DNA of 64,000 nt from contig CP136068.1 of assembly GCA_032622095.1 (NCBI GenBank), positions 184,018,796 through 184,082,795 of the forward strand. The letters are read 5' to 3'. Shown here piece after piece: positions 1 through 12,358 of this stretch (the stretch's first letter is position 1; the number at the start of each line of letters is the position of its first letter). The DNA is from Siphonodentalium dalli (taxonomy: Eukaryota > Mollusca > Scaphopoda > Gadilida > Siphonodentaliidae). The translations under genes were made by a program, and so were the position numbers. The notes beneath the pieces are model-generated. The model ran no database searches and was not told the DNA's origin. It saw nothing but the letters and a program-made list of their open reading frames with translations.

Positions 1-690
1 TATATAGTAGACTAGCAGGTTAGCCCGCCACTGGCGGCAATCGTCAGAAACATGACAATTGTTAATTTGTTTTAATAAATTTAAAAAAAATAAAAAATTT
101 CAATGAGTTAATAGTGCCTTTTTAATTTAATTTTTTGTTTTTAAATTGTACCCGATTTGACCTTGAATTGATAATTTTCAAGGTCAAGGTCAGGGAGGGG
201 TCACAATTTAACCAGTCCATGACACTTCCCGTAGGTAGCAAGTTTGAGCTGAATCGGTTCGAGTCTATAAAGGACACACACATATATATCATTTGTGGGT
301 ACCCGTTTCAAGACGAAGATCACCTCGTGCGGAAAAACTGACCCGATGAAAATCTCCCCCGTTCCTAGGAAGCCCTAAGTACGTAAGAATCACAGTCTTA
401 CGTCTGGACCCAGACATAAGAATCACAATACATGCATACGCTCTTTATCAACGACACTGCGGATACGAACGCTCTTTAACTATCAACGCGATTAACACCA
501 CAGTGCCAAGGACGGTCATTTTTGTGACTGGGCGTGGAGAACGGGTGCTCGGAGCTTCTCCAAAATGCCGCGACGACCATTCCCGTGGGATTTTACCCTC
601 ATATGGGAAGTTTGGTCTCGATCGGTGCAGCCGTTTTCGATTCTATAAAGTATATATATACACACACACATAAATATATACGGAAGTCTC
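1..690 (+). repeat. Type A unit of the GTAGACTAGCAG interspersed repeat
   Basis: The unit opens with TATATAGTAGACTAGCAGG followed by TTAGCCCGCCACTGGCGG and CAATCGTCAGAAACATGAC. It runs through a block containing GACCTTGAATTGATAATTT, CAAGTTTGAGCTGAATCGG and GAGTCTATAAAGGACACAC, and ends in a TA/CA microsatellite and CGGAAGTCTCAAAATATATA, where the next unit starts. The same arrangement recurs at 8656 and 11072. The short ORFs inside it are repeat sequence, not genes. The family resembles microsatellite-tailed interspersed repeats of invertebrates; I cannot assign a transposon class. Confidence 0.8.
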
Positions 691-1522
691 AAAATATATA
701 GTAGACTAGCAGATTAGCCCGCCACTGGCGGGATTGGTCCCATGGCTTTGGTCGATCCATTAATTTTTGTTTTTCAAGATAACCCCGTACAGGCACGCCG
801 AAAAAAATATTCCCCGTCCAGTGATTTTATAAATTTTAAATTGTTTTAATTAAATTTTTGTTTCTGGCGGAAAAATTTGCCCTATGAAATCCCCCCTTCC
901 TAGGAACGACAGACAACGCATTCTTTGTTTTCTTTTTTTTAACCTGCCCGTACACGTCCTAATGTCAAGGTCAGGTCGGGTGACAATTTAACCCTTCCAT
1001 GATACTTCCCGTAGACACCAAGTTTGAGCTCAATCGGTCCGAGTCTATAAAGGACACACACATATATATCATTTGTGGGTACCCGTTTCAAGGTGAAGAT
1101 CACCTCTGGCGGAAAAACTTACCCGATAAACAAACGCTTCCCGTCGTGAAATCATCTCTCTTTTTCGAGGGATAAAATTGCATTGAATTGAAAACAAACG
1201 CTTCCCGTCGTGAAAATCTCTCTGCATAATATTTCGAGCGACAGGCTACGATCTCTCTGCAGATGCAAATAACGTTGAATGGTAAACAAACGCTCTTTAT
1301 AGCGATGCGTCAAAAACAAACGCTCATTAAATTATGACTTGATTAACCACCGCGGTGCCGAATGCGGTGATTTGGGAAGGGAGAAACGGTGCTCTGAGCT
1401 TCTCCAAAACATCGCGACGACGATTCCCGTGGCTTTTTACATTTAGATGGGAAGTTTGAACTCAATCGAGCGAACCGTTTTCGATTCTTTGAAGTACATA
1501 TATATATATATACGGAAGCCTC
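691..1522 (+). repeat. Divergent unit of the GTAGACTAGCAG repeat family
   Basis: It starts with AAAATATATAGTAGACTAGC and ends where the next AAAATATATAGTACTAGC begins. The first 200 bases differ from types A and B. The middle keeps the GGTCAGGTCGGGTGACAATT and GAGTCTATAAAGGACACAC blocks. The last 300 bases (AACAAACGCT..., CTCTGAGCTTCTCCAAAAC) match 6800-7080, so this is a third unit type. No gene seen. Confidence 0.7.
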
Positions 1523-2110
1523 AAAATATATAGTACTAGCAGGTTAGCCCGCCACCGGCGGCTTGTCCGAAACATGACATTTTTTTATATATTTTTTTTT
1601 AATTTATTAGCTCCACGCGTTTCAATAAGAAAAATTTGTACCCGGTAGCTCCACCCGTTGCCGAGATCTGGTCTGCGCATGCGCGAAGCTGGCGTCGCAC
1701 GGGCTCGGCGACCCGATAAAATTTGTACCCGGCGCAAGATACATTCACATAGCAAATTTCAAGTCGATAGCTCCACCCGTTTCCTAGATCTCGTCTGTGC
1801 ATGCGCTGCACGGGCGTCGCACGGGCTTGGCGACCCGATAAAATTTGTACCCGGCGCAAGATACATTCACATACCAAATTTCAAGTCAATAGCTCCACCC
1901 GTTTCCGATATCTCGTCTGCGCATGCGCTGCACGGGCGTCGCACGGGCTCGCCAATACGACATCGACGACCACCTGGTCAAACTACACTCACGTACCAAG
2001 TTTCGTCCCGATCGGTTGAGGTGTTGGTATCTGATGCAAAAGACGAAATTGTGAGTGTTGGTCAATAGTCCCCGCCGTGAACCTCATCGTCGCAAAGAGC
2101 GGACAGTCAG
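1523..2110 (+). repeat. Repeat unit with three internal ~120 bp subrepeats
   Basis: After the family start (TAGTACTAGCAGGTTAGCCC) the unit contains about three tandem copies of a ~120 bp module: GACCCGATAAAATTTGTACC, GCAAGATACATTCACAT, AAATTTCAAGTCGATAGCTC, then CTGCGCATGCGC and GTCGCACGGGCTCGG. The same module occurs twice at 7140-7410. Overlapping ORFs on both strands here arise from the tandem module and are not genes. Confidence 0.7.
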
Positions 2111-3874
2111 TTAACCCCGTTGTGAACCTCAATCACCAACGCGACGTAAACATGTGTTGCGTTCTAAAAATAGGAAAGCACTTTCTCTCTGCATAATTCT
2201 GCAGATGCTAATATGATAAGAACGTACTACGTTATTCGAAAACTTACTCCATCCAAGGCCATGATATGTAAATATACAATTAGATTAGATGAATAAAAAT
2301 TGTACCCGCACAGTTTGATACTTTGAAGTATATTCTCAAGTCGCATGTGCCGGTTTAAATCCGGTTTCAATGGTGCCGTGTATTTATATTTCACGGACAT
2401 GTACAGGTATATAACAATTGAATGTATGTTCCACGCACTGTTACTGAAAGCATACATATAATTTGGACCTTATTGGTTAAGACATGGATGGCCTTCGTTA
2501 TAGGTTATAATTTAGGAATACCAGTTACCAAATTATAATACCCTGACACTGTATGTTGTAAAGAATATACTAATATTATACTATAATACTATGATAGTAT
2601 GAATGCCATATTATCCTCAAAACACACATTGTGTGAGTCGAGCGTTTGTTTATATACAGCACATAGAGAGTGAGCAATAAGAACAACACTCAACACCGAG
2701 GAAATGTGTTTAGGAGACTTATTCGCAGTGACTCATTCAACACCGAAATCTTGAAAGGTGAGGGTTAGCTAGCGCTATACTGATACGTTATAAACAATTT
2801 GGTGGAATTTCTAACCAAAGTTCACTTAATGCATGGGGTATATATGGCGATTAGTGTTTTGGTTATCTCATACTATTTACATACCGTACTGTTTGTTTAC
2901 ATAACATGGGGTTCATATACATAATTTAGAAATAGCATTTAATACAACTATTAGTTATTTAAGTCAGGCATTTAGGTTCATTGTACCTGTGTACATCTGG
3001 TGGGCTAAGTCCTCATTTTGGAAGATTCGTCAGGACTCTATATATCAGCCATTTATTAACTCTGAAATATGTTTGTAAAAGTAAAACATAAAGTGATCCA
3101 GACAGACTGATGGACAAAACAAACCAAAGCACTGCCACTGATGGTTATTTAAACCAAATATCCGGCTACCACCTTTGACCAAAAAATCTTAACAAAATAT
3201 GTACCATGCAAATTTCCATTGCGAGCTATTTCTGAATACTGAATAGAACCTGGTATAAAATTGTCTACTGTGAGGGTTTACGAGCAGATAATTTAACCCA
3301 TTCACAATACAAACCGTTCATAACACCATGCATACATGGCCTCAATAGCCCGAAGACGAGTGTGACTCGTCACACAGTAATATTTCAACCAGGCTATACT
3401 CATGATTCATTCAATGAACTGGATATTGCATGTACACTTCTGCTACAGTGATTGGTACTTGATAGCACTATTGGTGCTAATGATATGATATTATATGCAT
3501 ATCGCGATTCAATTTAGTCTTTTAGACTTGGAAATATTATTGAAATTTCAGCACGCAGTGACGAATGGTGACCTCGTATAATGATAATTTTGTTTCTCAT
3601 TTATAATAGCATCCTATTCCATACCTAAGCTAAAATAAACACTCTGTAACAAATGAATTAGGTACCCGGAGAAGTTCCAAAAAAAAAGGCACACTATCAG
3701 TTCAGAATATGCATTGCATGTACGCAGCAAAACACAATTCAAATAACTTGAATTATAGGTATAAACGGACTGAAATGTAGAAATTACAGTAAGTTTGCAC
3801 AACCTTCCCCGAAGCAGCATGCAATTTGCCCAAAAGTTCCACAAATAGAGAGCGCCACTGTGTGGTAGGATTTA
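2111..3874. other. AT-rich stretch without a recognised gene
   Basis: I see no ORF with protein-family features, no RNA gene and no clear repeat boundary. Short ORFs at 2227-2457 and 3614-3844 have no recognisable motif and are treated as chance. Confidence 0.5.
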
Positions 3875-5290
3875 CATGTCATCATGACATAAACTAGATC
3901 ATGCCATGAATCTCTACTAAAGCTGACGCCCGTAGAGATCACATTTCACCTGTACAAAACCCGGGAACTTTTTGTAAGTTTTGACAGGGAACCTTAATTA
4001 TAAAGTCAAAAAAATAACATGGGGAATGTACTTTGTTCATACATGTACTTGTGGCTTAATGATTTATTCATCGGTACGTGAAGTTCCCAGCTCGATATTA
4101 CAGAATTGCTTTCGCGTTATGTCGCTTAGGCCAAAGAAAAAAGATTGTATGTTTTCGGTAACGGAGCGAAAAAATTAGGGTAGGTAGGTACACTGGTAGG
4201 TAGGGAAATTTTTGTTTTTAATTTTATTTCGATATTTTTTATCCAGCTGCAGAAATATTGAACTACATCGACCGAAGTGACATAAAATGCCAACCCGTGT
4301 TGTGGGGAAAGTATTACTTGATCAACACAGTGGAAACTGGAAATATATATTAAGGTTGATAAAAAAAATCAAATTTCATGCTTAGGTATGTTTTTTTATT
4401 ATTCACATACATGACATGTAGCACATTTTCATAAATTTGGCTATTAACTTGGTAGGAAATTGATGTCACTAACTTTTTATAAGAATTTTACAAATAATAC
4501 CGCCATTATATATACTGTACTGTATTGTATTTGTATTGTGACGACTACATTCCATTGTCTGGGGGGTAGCCAGTACGTCCACCGAGCATGCCTGGTTTTT
4601 GGAGACAGTAGCTATACCCCTAACATATGTGGTGATAACCTCTATACATGTATATATATGCCCACCATGTCTGTTGATAGTGTTCCATAAGTCCCAAACA
4701 AGACATAAAGCACTGTAAATTTAGTGTAAAAGCAGGCAGGAGATAGTCTGAGATACACTCTCAGGAAATTAAAATAGCAAAATGTATGCCCATCAATCCA
4801 CAACCCATCACACACCTGGGGCCTTTGAGACAGCCATCAATTCATGGTCACTTTTCACAGGGATATGTTAGAAACCATGTGTTTTGCACACTAAAGGTCA
4901 TCAATATGTATGAGCATTAGTGGTAAAAAACAGTAAATTTTAGAAAATATTGACATTTTCTCAAAATTTCAATAAAAAGTTTAGGGTCGGCGGGTTATTT
5001 TTAGGGTCGGTCGATGTACGGAAACATAGTATCTTTTTACTTTGGCCTTACGACAATAATTTTCGTGACAGGGAATAAAATAAATATTTATCGCGGAATC
5101 GGGTCTCAATTTCTCAAAAGTCACGTAAATAATATAATCTCGAGCTGGGAACTTCACTTACCGATGAATAAATCATTAAGCAACAGGTATGAACAAAGTA
5201 CATTCCCCGCGGAATATGATCTCTACGGCGTTCTAGCTTTAGTAGAGATTCATGAATCATGGCATGATCTAGACATAAACAATCAGCATC
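3875..5290. mobile_element. Inverted-repeat (foldback-like) element
   Basis: The left arm at about 3880-4170 is the imperfect reverse complement of the right arm at about 5010-5290. Matching blocks include ACTAGATCATGCCATGA versus TCATGGCATGATCTAG, GGGGAATGTACTTTGTTCAT versus ATGAACAAAGTACATTCCCC, and CATCGGTACGTGAAGTTCCC versus GGGAACTTCACTTACCGATG. About 840 bases lie between the arms, containing only AT-rich sequence and no transposase. This structure fits a non-autonomous DNA transposon. I could not define a target duplication, so the outer limits are approximate. Confidence 0.65.
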
Positions 5291-6405
5291 CATCTTAATT
5301 CTTCATAGTCTTACTTGTGTTGATATGTCGTTTGGGACAAGCGTGTCTCCGTGTATTTTATATGTATCCTATTTATGTTACTTTCACAAAACTAGCACTA
5401 GTAGTATTCACATTCAAATTAAACAAAGCGGAATGTATATACAAATAGTACAATCCTTGAATTCACGTTGTGACAAGTGAGTAGTGTAAACTGGTAAATG
5501 TGGTCACGATTCACGGTATTCACCGGAAATCTGGCCATTAATTAGAATCAGATAATTTTGAACTAACGCCCACTAAATCCACGTTGAAAAGACGAAGTGA
5601 GAATAATTCCTCACGTCCAAGATGAAGCCTAATTTCATTTCAATTTCAAGGATTTTAATTTTTGTTTTGAGAATTGTCCCGACCTTGTCCTTCACCTTGT
5701 TGGAATAAACGGAAATGTGTTTTGAATTTTTTTTCCGGTCTTCGCTAATGACAACTGTTGTTAAGCTTTGGAGTTGGAACAGAGACTGCTGAGAATTGAT
5801 AAATTAGACGCATTTTTGCGATTAAATTCATTCAGTTGATGGCACCTATGATCTAGTTATCTTGCCAAGTTAACTTTCAGTTAATCATTCATTGAAACAT
5901 GAACGGCAATAACACGAAAGACTCAGAGTTTGAAAATGTCAGTTTCAAACACAAACTTGACCAAGTCAGACTCAGAGTCAAACAACGGAAGTCTCAAATC
6001 ACAGTAAAAGAAGTGTTTTGGTGACATTTTTCGGTCCGAAACAATATATTAAGTACAATTTTTTTATTTAGATCACTCACCTTCTATGTATATAGTGTTC
6101 ATCTCATCCTTTTGTTGTGTGATAATAGGTAATTTGTGTAAATACTAACGCCGAGGTGGTGAGTTCTGTATTTGAACTACAAGGATTAGCAACAACCATG
6201 TCTATGCAACGTCAAATCTGATTGGTTAAGATAGACAATCTGACCAATAGGAAAATCGTTTTTATTGCGCCTTTCATTTAAGAGAGCGCCACTTTACGTT
6301 ACGTTAAGCGCGTGCTCTGATACTATTCTCAGGTAACGTGAACTATATATAGAACACAATAATACAGCTTCATAGGTATACGGATCTCATGCGCGTTACC
6401 GTCAT
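5291..6405. other. No gene recognised
   Basis: AT-rich sequence with no supported ORF, RNA gene or repeat boundary. Confidence 0.4.
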
Positions 6406-6448
6406 GAAAACTTTCAGATTTCGCTTCGCGAAATCTGATTAAGTTTTC
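6406..6448. repeat. Compact perfect hairpin
   Basis: AGATTTCGC-TTC-GCGAAATCT forms a 9 bp perfect stem with a 3-base loop. It is extended outward by GAAAACTT and AAGTTTTC. Nothing coding is adjacent. It may be the remains of an element end. Confidence 0.6.
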
Positions 6449-7082
6449 TAATAACGTTGCTCCCCTTAGGTAGCAATATCGTTGTTGTTGATATTTACGG
6501 CTTGGGGGCTATTTTCTTATTTAGCAAGTTTGAGCTCAATCGGTTCGAGTCTATAAAGGACACACTCATATATATGACACTTCCCGTGGGTAGCAAGTTT
6601 GAGCTCAATCGGCATTCCCTGGAATTTCCCGTAGATTGGCAGATTCCAGTAGCTTTATAACGGTATATCTGGGGAGAAATCTGATGCTATATTCGTGATT
6701 ATCTGGGATGATTTCGGTATATAATTATATACTGTAAAAACAAAGCGCGCCATCAGTGCTCGCAGGGTTGGTCAGAAACAAATGTTTTTTAAATTTAATG
6801 TATGTTCCGTATATCTCTCTGCAGATGCAAATAACGTTGAATGGCAAACAGACGCTCTTTATAGAGATGCGTCAAAAACAAACGCTCATTAAATAATCAC
6901 TTGATTAACCCACGCCGTGCCTTTGCGGTGATTTGAGATTGGAGAACGGGTGCTCTGAGCTTCTCTAAACTGCGACCACGGTCGTGTCGGTGGGATTTGA
7001 CACTTACATAGGAAGTTTGAGCTCAATATGTACACGCGTTTTGGATTCTATGAAGTACATACATACATATATACGAAGTCTC
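6449..7082 (+). repeat. Rearranged fragments of the GTAGACTAGCAG repeat
   Basis: At 6525-6615 the motif AGCAAGTTTGAGCTCAATCGG occurs twice within 75 bases, with the intervening GAGTCTATAAAGGACACACTC. From 6800 the sequence follows the terminal part of the unit at 1245-1522 (CTCTCTGCAGATGCAAATAA, AACGGGTGCTCTGAGCTTCT) and ends with GAAGTCTCAAAATATATAG. Confidence 0.6.
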
Positions 7083-7898
7083 AAAATATATAGTACTAGA
7101 AGGTGACCCGACTTCGTCCGGGCTATTAAAAAACCAAATTTCAAGTCGATTGCTCCACCCGTTTCCTAGATCTGGTCTGCGCATGCGCGAAGCTGGTGTC
7201 GCACGTGCTCGGCGACCCGATAAAATTCGTATCCGGGGCAAGATACATTCACATACCAAATTTAAAGTCAATATCTCAACCCGTTTCCGAGATCTCGTCT
7301 GCGCATGCGCGAAGCTGGCGTCGCACGTGCTCGGCGACCCGATAAAATTCGTATCCGGGGCAAGATACATTCACATACCAAATTTCAAGTCGATAGTTAC
7401 ACCCGTTTCCGAGATATATAGCCCAATGTCATTTGCGGATACCTCGGCCGGTGATGAGTTAACGCGACACAGTCAAATGCATCGGCAGGGTGAGAGTTAA
7501 CGTAATCTAACTTTATGACCTCTGACGACGTCATAGAAATTACGCATTGATTTTATCCTGATAAAAGCATCGTACCACTTGTACCTAATAATTGAGGCAG
7601 ATAACTAAAACGGATACATACATATTATATATCGTTGGAAAGATGAAGCCACACAGATTCTAACCGTGCAAATTATATGACTGGCAATTTATTATTCGCG
7701 CTATATCGAATCGATTTGTGAGCACCGAACTGAAATATATTAGCGCAAAAACGGCGTAAAAATAGATTTGACCTCCGCACGTGAAAAGTTGACCTCGCAC
7801 GGACAAATAAATATGCCTATGTTCGTCTCCGGCCGAAAACACATCCAAATACCAAATTTCATCGAAATTGGCTTAGTCGTTTTCGAGTCCATCGATTT

Positions 7899-7936
<38 letters not shown>

Positions 7937-7960
7937 AACACATACACACACAGATCTTTC
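7083..7960 (+). repeat. Repeat unit with two ~122 bp subrepeats and a CA tail
   Basis: The head reads TAGAAGGTGACCCGACTTCG (not GCCCGCCACTGG), linking this family to the copy at 56.2 kb. Two tandem modules follow (GACCCGATAAAATTCGTATC, GGGGCAAGATACATTCACAT) about 122 bases apart. Then comes a non-repeated middle and a tail with TTTTCGAGTCCATCGATTTC followed by a CA microsatellite. Confidence 0.65.
7900..7952 (+). repeat. CA microsatellite
   Basis: A nearly pure (CA)n run with AAAC/ATAC interruptions forms the 3' tail of the preceding repeat unit. Cysteine/valine-rich and histidine/threonine-rich ORFs over it are artefacts. Confidence 0.95.
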
Positions 7961-10900
7961 AAAATATATAATAGATAGATAGACTAGCAGATTAGCCCGC
8001 CACTGGTGTGGTTCGTCTCATGGCTTTGTTCGAAAAAGCAATTGCAACAGCTTCCGATACACATATGCTGCACCTAAATGTAAACTTTCGTCGAAATCCG
8101 CCAGTTTTACCCGATTTGACCTTGAATTTATCATGTTCAAGCTCAGGTCGGGGTCACAATTTAACCCTTCCATGACACTTCCCGAACAAAAGTATCCCTA
8201 GGTAGCAAGTTTGAGCTCAATCGGTTCGAGTCTATAAAGGACGCACATTTGTGGGTACGCGTTTCAAGGTGAAGATCACATCGGGCGGAAAAACTGATCC
8301 GATGAAAATCTCCCCCATTCCTAGGAAGCCCTAAGTACGTAAGAATCACAAAACACGCTCATATCTGGATACAATCACGCTCACGTATGGACCCAGACGT
8401 ACGAATCACATTACACGCATATGCTCTTTATCAACGACACTGCGGAAACGAACGCTCTATAACTATTAACGCGATTAACCCCACAGTGCCAATTTTTTTG
8501 ACTGGAATTTGGGAATGGGTGCTGGGAGCTTCTCCAAAACGCCGCGACGACCAAACGCGTAGGTTTTTACCGTAGATGGGAAGTTTGGTCTCGATCGGTG
8601 CAGCCGTTTTCTATACTATACAGTATATATATATCTATATATATACGTAGTTCTCAAAATATATAGTAGACTAGCAGGTTAGCCCGCCACTGGCGGCAAT
8701 CGTCAGAAACATGACAATTGTTAATTTTTTTAATGAATTTTTTAATTTATTTTTTTGTTTTTCAATGAGTTAATTGTGCCTTTTTAATTTTTTAATTTAA
8801 TTTTTTGTTTTAAATTGTACCCGATTTGACCTTGAATTGATCATTTTCAAGGTCAAGGTCAGGTCGCGGTCACAATTTAACCCGTCCATGACACTTCCCG
8901 TAGGTAGCAAGTTTGAGCTGAATCGGTTCGAGTCTATAAAGGACACACACATATATATCATTTGTGGGTACCCATTTCAAGGTGAAGGTCACCTCGGACG
9001 GAAAAACTGACCCGATGAAAATCTCCCCCGTTCCTAGGAAGCCCTAAGTACGTAAGAATCACAGTCTTACGTCTGGACCCAGACATAAGAATCACAATAC
9101 ATGCATACGCTCTTTATCAACGACACTGTGGATACGAACGCTCTTTAACTATCAACGCGATTAACCCCACAGTGCCAAGGACGGTCATTGTTGTGACTGA
9201 GAGTGGAGAAAGGGTGCTCGGAGCTTCTCCAAAATACCGCGACGACCATTCCCGTGGGTTTTTACCCTTAGATGGGAAGTTTGGTCTCGGTCGGTGAAGG
9301 CGTTTTCGATTTTATAAAGTATATATATACACACACACATAAATATATACGGAAGTCTCAAAATATATAGTAGACTAGCAGGTTAGCCCGCCACTGGTGT
9401 GGTTCGTCTCATGGCTTTGTTCGAAAAATCAATTGCAACAGCTTCCGTTACACATATGCCGCACCTAAATGTAAAATTTCGTCTAAATCCGCCAGTTTTA
9501 CCCGATTTGACCTTGAATTTATCATGTTCAAGCTCAAGGTCAGGTCGGGGTCACAATTTAACCCGTCCATGACACGTCCCGCACAAAAGTATCCCTAGGT
9601 AGCAAGTTTGAGCTCAATCGGTTCGAGTCTATAAAGGACACACATTTGTGGGTACGCGTTTCAAGATGAAGATCACATCGGGCGGAAAAACTGACCCGAT
9701 GAAAATCTCCCCCGTCCCTAGGAAGCCCTAAGTACGTAAGAATCACAAAACACGCTCATGTCTGGATACAGTCACGCTCACGTGTGGACCCAGACGTAAG
9801 AATCACATTACACGCATATGCTCTTTATCAACGACACTGCGGATACGAACGCTCTTTAACTATTAACGCGATTAACCCCACAGTGCCAATTTTTGTGACT
9901 GGAAGTGGGAATGGGTGCTGGGAGCTTCGCCAAAACGCCGCGACGACCATACCCGTGGGTTTTTACCGTAGATGGGAAGTTTGGTCTCGAACGGTGCAGC
10001 CGTTTTCTATACTATAAAGTATATATATATTTATATATATACGTAGTTCTCAAAATATATAGTAGACTAGCAGGTTAGCCCGCCACTGGTGGCAATAGTC
10101 AGAAACATGACAATTGTTAATTTTTGTACTGAATTTTTTAATGAATTTTTTAATTTAATTTTATGTTTTTCAATGAGTTAATTGTGACTTTTTAATTTTT
10201 TAATTTAATTTTTTGTTTAAATTGTACCCGATTTGACCTTGAATTGATCATTTTCAAGGTCAAGGTCAGGTCGGGGTCAAAATTTAACCCGTCCATGACA
10301 CTTCCCGTAGGTAGCAAGTTTGAGCTGAATCGGTTCGAGTCTATAAAGGACACACACATATATATCATTTGTGGGTACCCGTTTCAAGGTTTTCGATTTT
10401 ATAAAGTATATATATACACACTCACATAAATACATACGGAAGTCTCAAAATATATAGTAGACTAGCAGGTTAGCCCGCCACTGGTGTGTTTCGTCTCATG
10501 GCTTTGTTCGAAAAAGCAATTGCTTCCGATACACATATGCTGCACCTAACTCGAAATCCGCCAGTTTTACCCGATTTGACCTTGAATTTATCATGTGCAA
10601 GCTCAAGGTCAGGTCGGGGTCACAATTTAACCCGTCCATGACACTTCCCGCACAAAAGTATCCCTAGGTAGCAAGTTTGAGCTCAATCGGTTCCAGTCTA
10701 TAAAAGACACACATTTGTGGGTACGCGTTTCAAGGTGAAGATCACATCGGGCGGAAAAACTGACCCGATGAAAATCTCACCCGTTCCTAGGAAGCCCTAA
10801 GTTCGTAAGAATCACACAACACGCTCATGTCTGGATACAGTCACGCTCACATGTGGACCTGCATATGCTCTTTATCAACGACACTGCGGATACGAACGCT

Positions 10901-11770
10901 CTTTAACTATTAACGCGATAAACCCCACAGTGCCAATTTTTTTGACTGGAATTTGGGAATGGGTGCTGGGAGCTTCTTCTTTTTCCCGTAGATGGGAAGT
11001 TTGGTCTCGATCGGTGCCGCCGTTTTCTATACTATAAAGTATATATATATTTTTATATATACGTAGTTCTCAAAATATATAGTAGACTAGCAGGTTAGCC
11101 CGCCACTGGCGGCAATCGTCAGAAACATGACAATTGTTTGTTTTTTTTAATTTGTTTTTTTAATTTATTTTTTCAATGAGTTAATTGTGCCTTTTTAATT
11201 TTATTATTTAATTTTTTGTTTTTAAATTGTACCCGATTTGACCTTGATTTGATCATTTTCAAGGTTAAGGTCAGGTCGGGGTCACAATTTAACCAGTCCA
11301 TGACACTTCCCGTGGGTAGCAAGTTTGAGCTGAATCGGTTCGAGTCTATAAAGGACACACACATATATATCATTTGTGGGTACCCGTTTCAAGGTGAAGA
11401 TCACCTCGTGCGGAAAAAATGACCCGATGAAAATCTCCCCCGTTCCTGGGAAGCCCTAAGTACGTAAGAATCACAGTCTTACGTCTGGACCCAGACATAA
11501 GAATCACACTACATGCATACGCTCTTTGTCAACGACACTGTGGATACGAACGCTCTTTAACTATGAACGCGATTAAACCCACAGTGCCAAGGACGGTCAT
11601 TTTTGTGACTGGAAGTGGAGAACGTGTGCTCGGAGCTTCTCCAAAATGCCACGACGACATTCCCGTGTGTTTTTACCCTTAGATGGGAAGTTTGGTCTCG
11701 ATTGGTGCAGCCGTTTTCGATTCTATAAAGTACATATATATACACATATTTATTTATATACGTAGTTCTC
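7961..11770 (+). repeat. Alternating A/B higher-order array, six units
   Basis: Six head-to-tail units all begin AAAATATATAG(T/A)AGA...CTAGCAG. Their limits are 7961-8655 (B), 8656-9359 (A), 9360-10051 (B), 10052-10446 (A, internally deleted after GTACCCGTTTCAAGG), 10447-11071 (B) and 11072-11770 (A head with a B-type end). B units open CCCGCCACTGGTGTG then TTCGTCTCATGGCTTTGTTC. A units open CCCGCCACTGGCGGCAAT then AGAAACATGACAATTG. Both share the TAGGAAGCCCTAAGTACGTA and CTCTTTATCAACGACACTG blocks. Full units are 692-704 bases, so the repeating dimer is about 1.4 kb. No transposase is present. Confidence 0.85.
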
Positions 11771-12073
11771 AAAATATATAGTTGATTATTCAGCAGCAAA
11801 TCATGGTTCAGTCTAATAAAAAATAAAACATTCAATTTAAATAAAAAAAATTCTTAGTTAAACTGATCAAAATTTGCACGAATCATACACAAGAGTCTGT
11901 TTCAGCTTGTTAGCATAAGGCCAAGTACTGATGTGTTCACTTCGGAAGTCGATCTCGGGTAACAGATACAGTCTTATTACCTGTGGGCGGTAGTACCGAT
12001 GTGGGTGTGGCCTCTGTGGAAAGCTCCATTGGACAAGGCGCCATTGTAGAGTACATCACTTTCTATATCAGAA
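11771..12073. other. Spacer between repeat array and SINE
   Basis: The last array terminus (AAAATATATAGTTGATTATT) passes into sequence without the repeat. The first copy of the SINE target duplication (TCTATATCAGAA, 12062-12073) closes the stretch. No gene seen. Confidence 0.5.
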
Positions 12074-12358
12074 AGGGGGCCTCGGTGGCTCAATCGGTTA
12101 GGGGTACAACTCCAAGCCGTTTCGCCCTCCAGCGCTGTCGATTAGGGTTCAAATCCACATGTTTCCATCGTGGACTTTGTAACTCGAAATCATTATCTGG
12201 TGGTGTTACCAGTTACCATGGTTGACGAGTTTATCAGCCATTGAAATCACTGTTAGATTAGTCGCAAGTGTGCGGATTTCCTCCACCACTAAAACTGGCA
12301 ATGTCGTGATATGGCCTTAGTGGCTAAAGCGACAATAAACCCAAATCAATCAATCAAT
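12074..12358 (+). mobile_element. tRNA-derived SINE, intact with 12 bp TSD
   Basis: The head is tRNA-like with a polymerase III A box (TGGCTCAATCGGTTAGGGG, from 12086) and B box (GGTTCAAATCC, 12146-12156). A ~200 base tRNA-unrelated body follows, and the 3' end is an (AATC)n tail, CCCAAATCAATCAATCAATC. A perfect 12 bp direct repeat, TCTATATCAGAA, flanks it at 12062-12073 and 12359-12370, which is the target-site duplication expected for LINE-driven retroposition. The intact boxes, tail and duplication suggest a recent insertion. The body domain was not assigned to a named SINE superfamily. Confidence 0.9.

Noticed and set aside
1599-2068. Arg-rich ORFs on both strands
   Set aside because: Lie over ~120 bp tandem modules of an interspersed repeat; equivalents recur at 7023-7500.
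12079-12156. tRNA gene
   Set aside because: A and B boxes are present, but the sequence is the head of a 285 base SINE with tail and target duplication, and the cloverleaf is degenerate.
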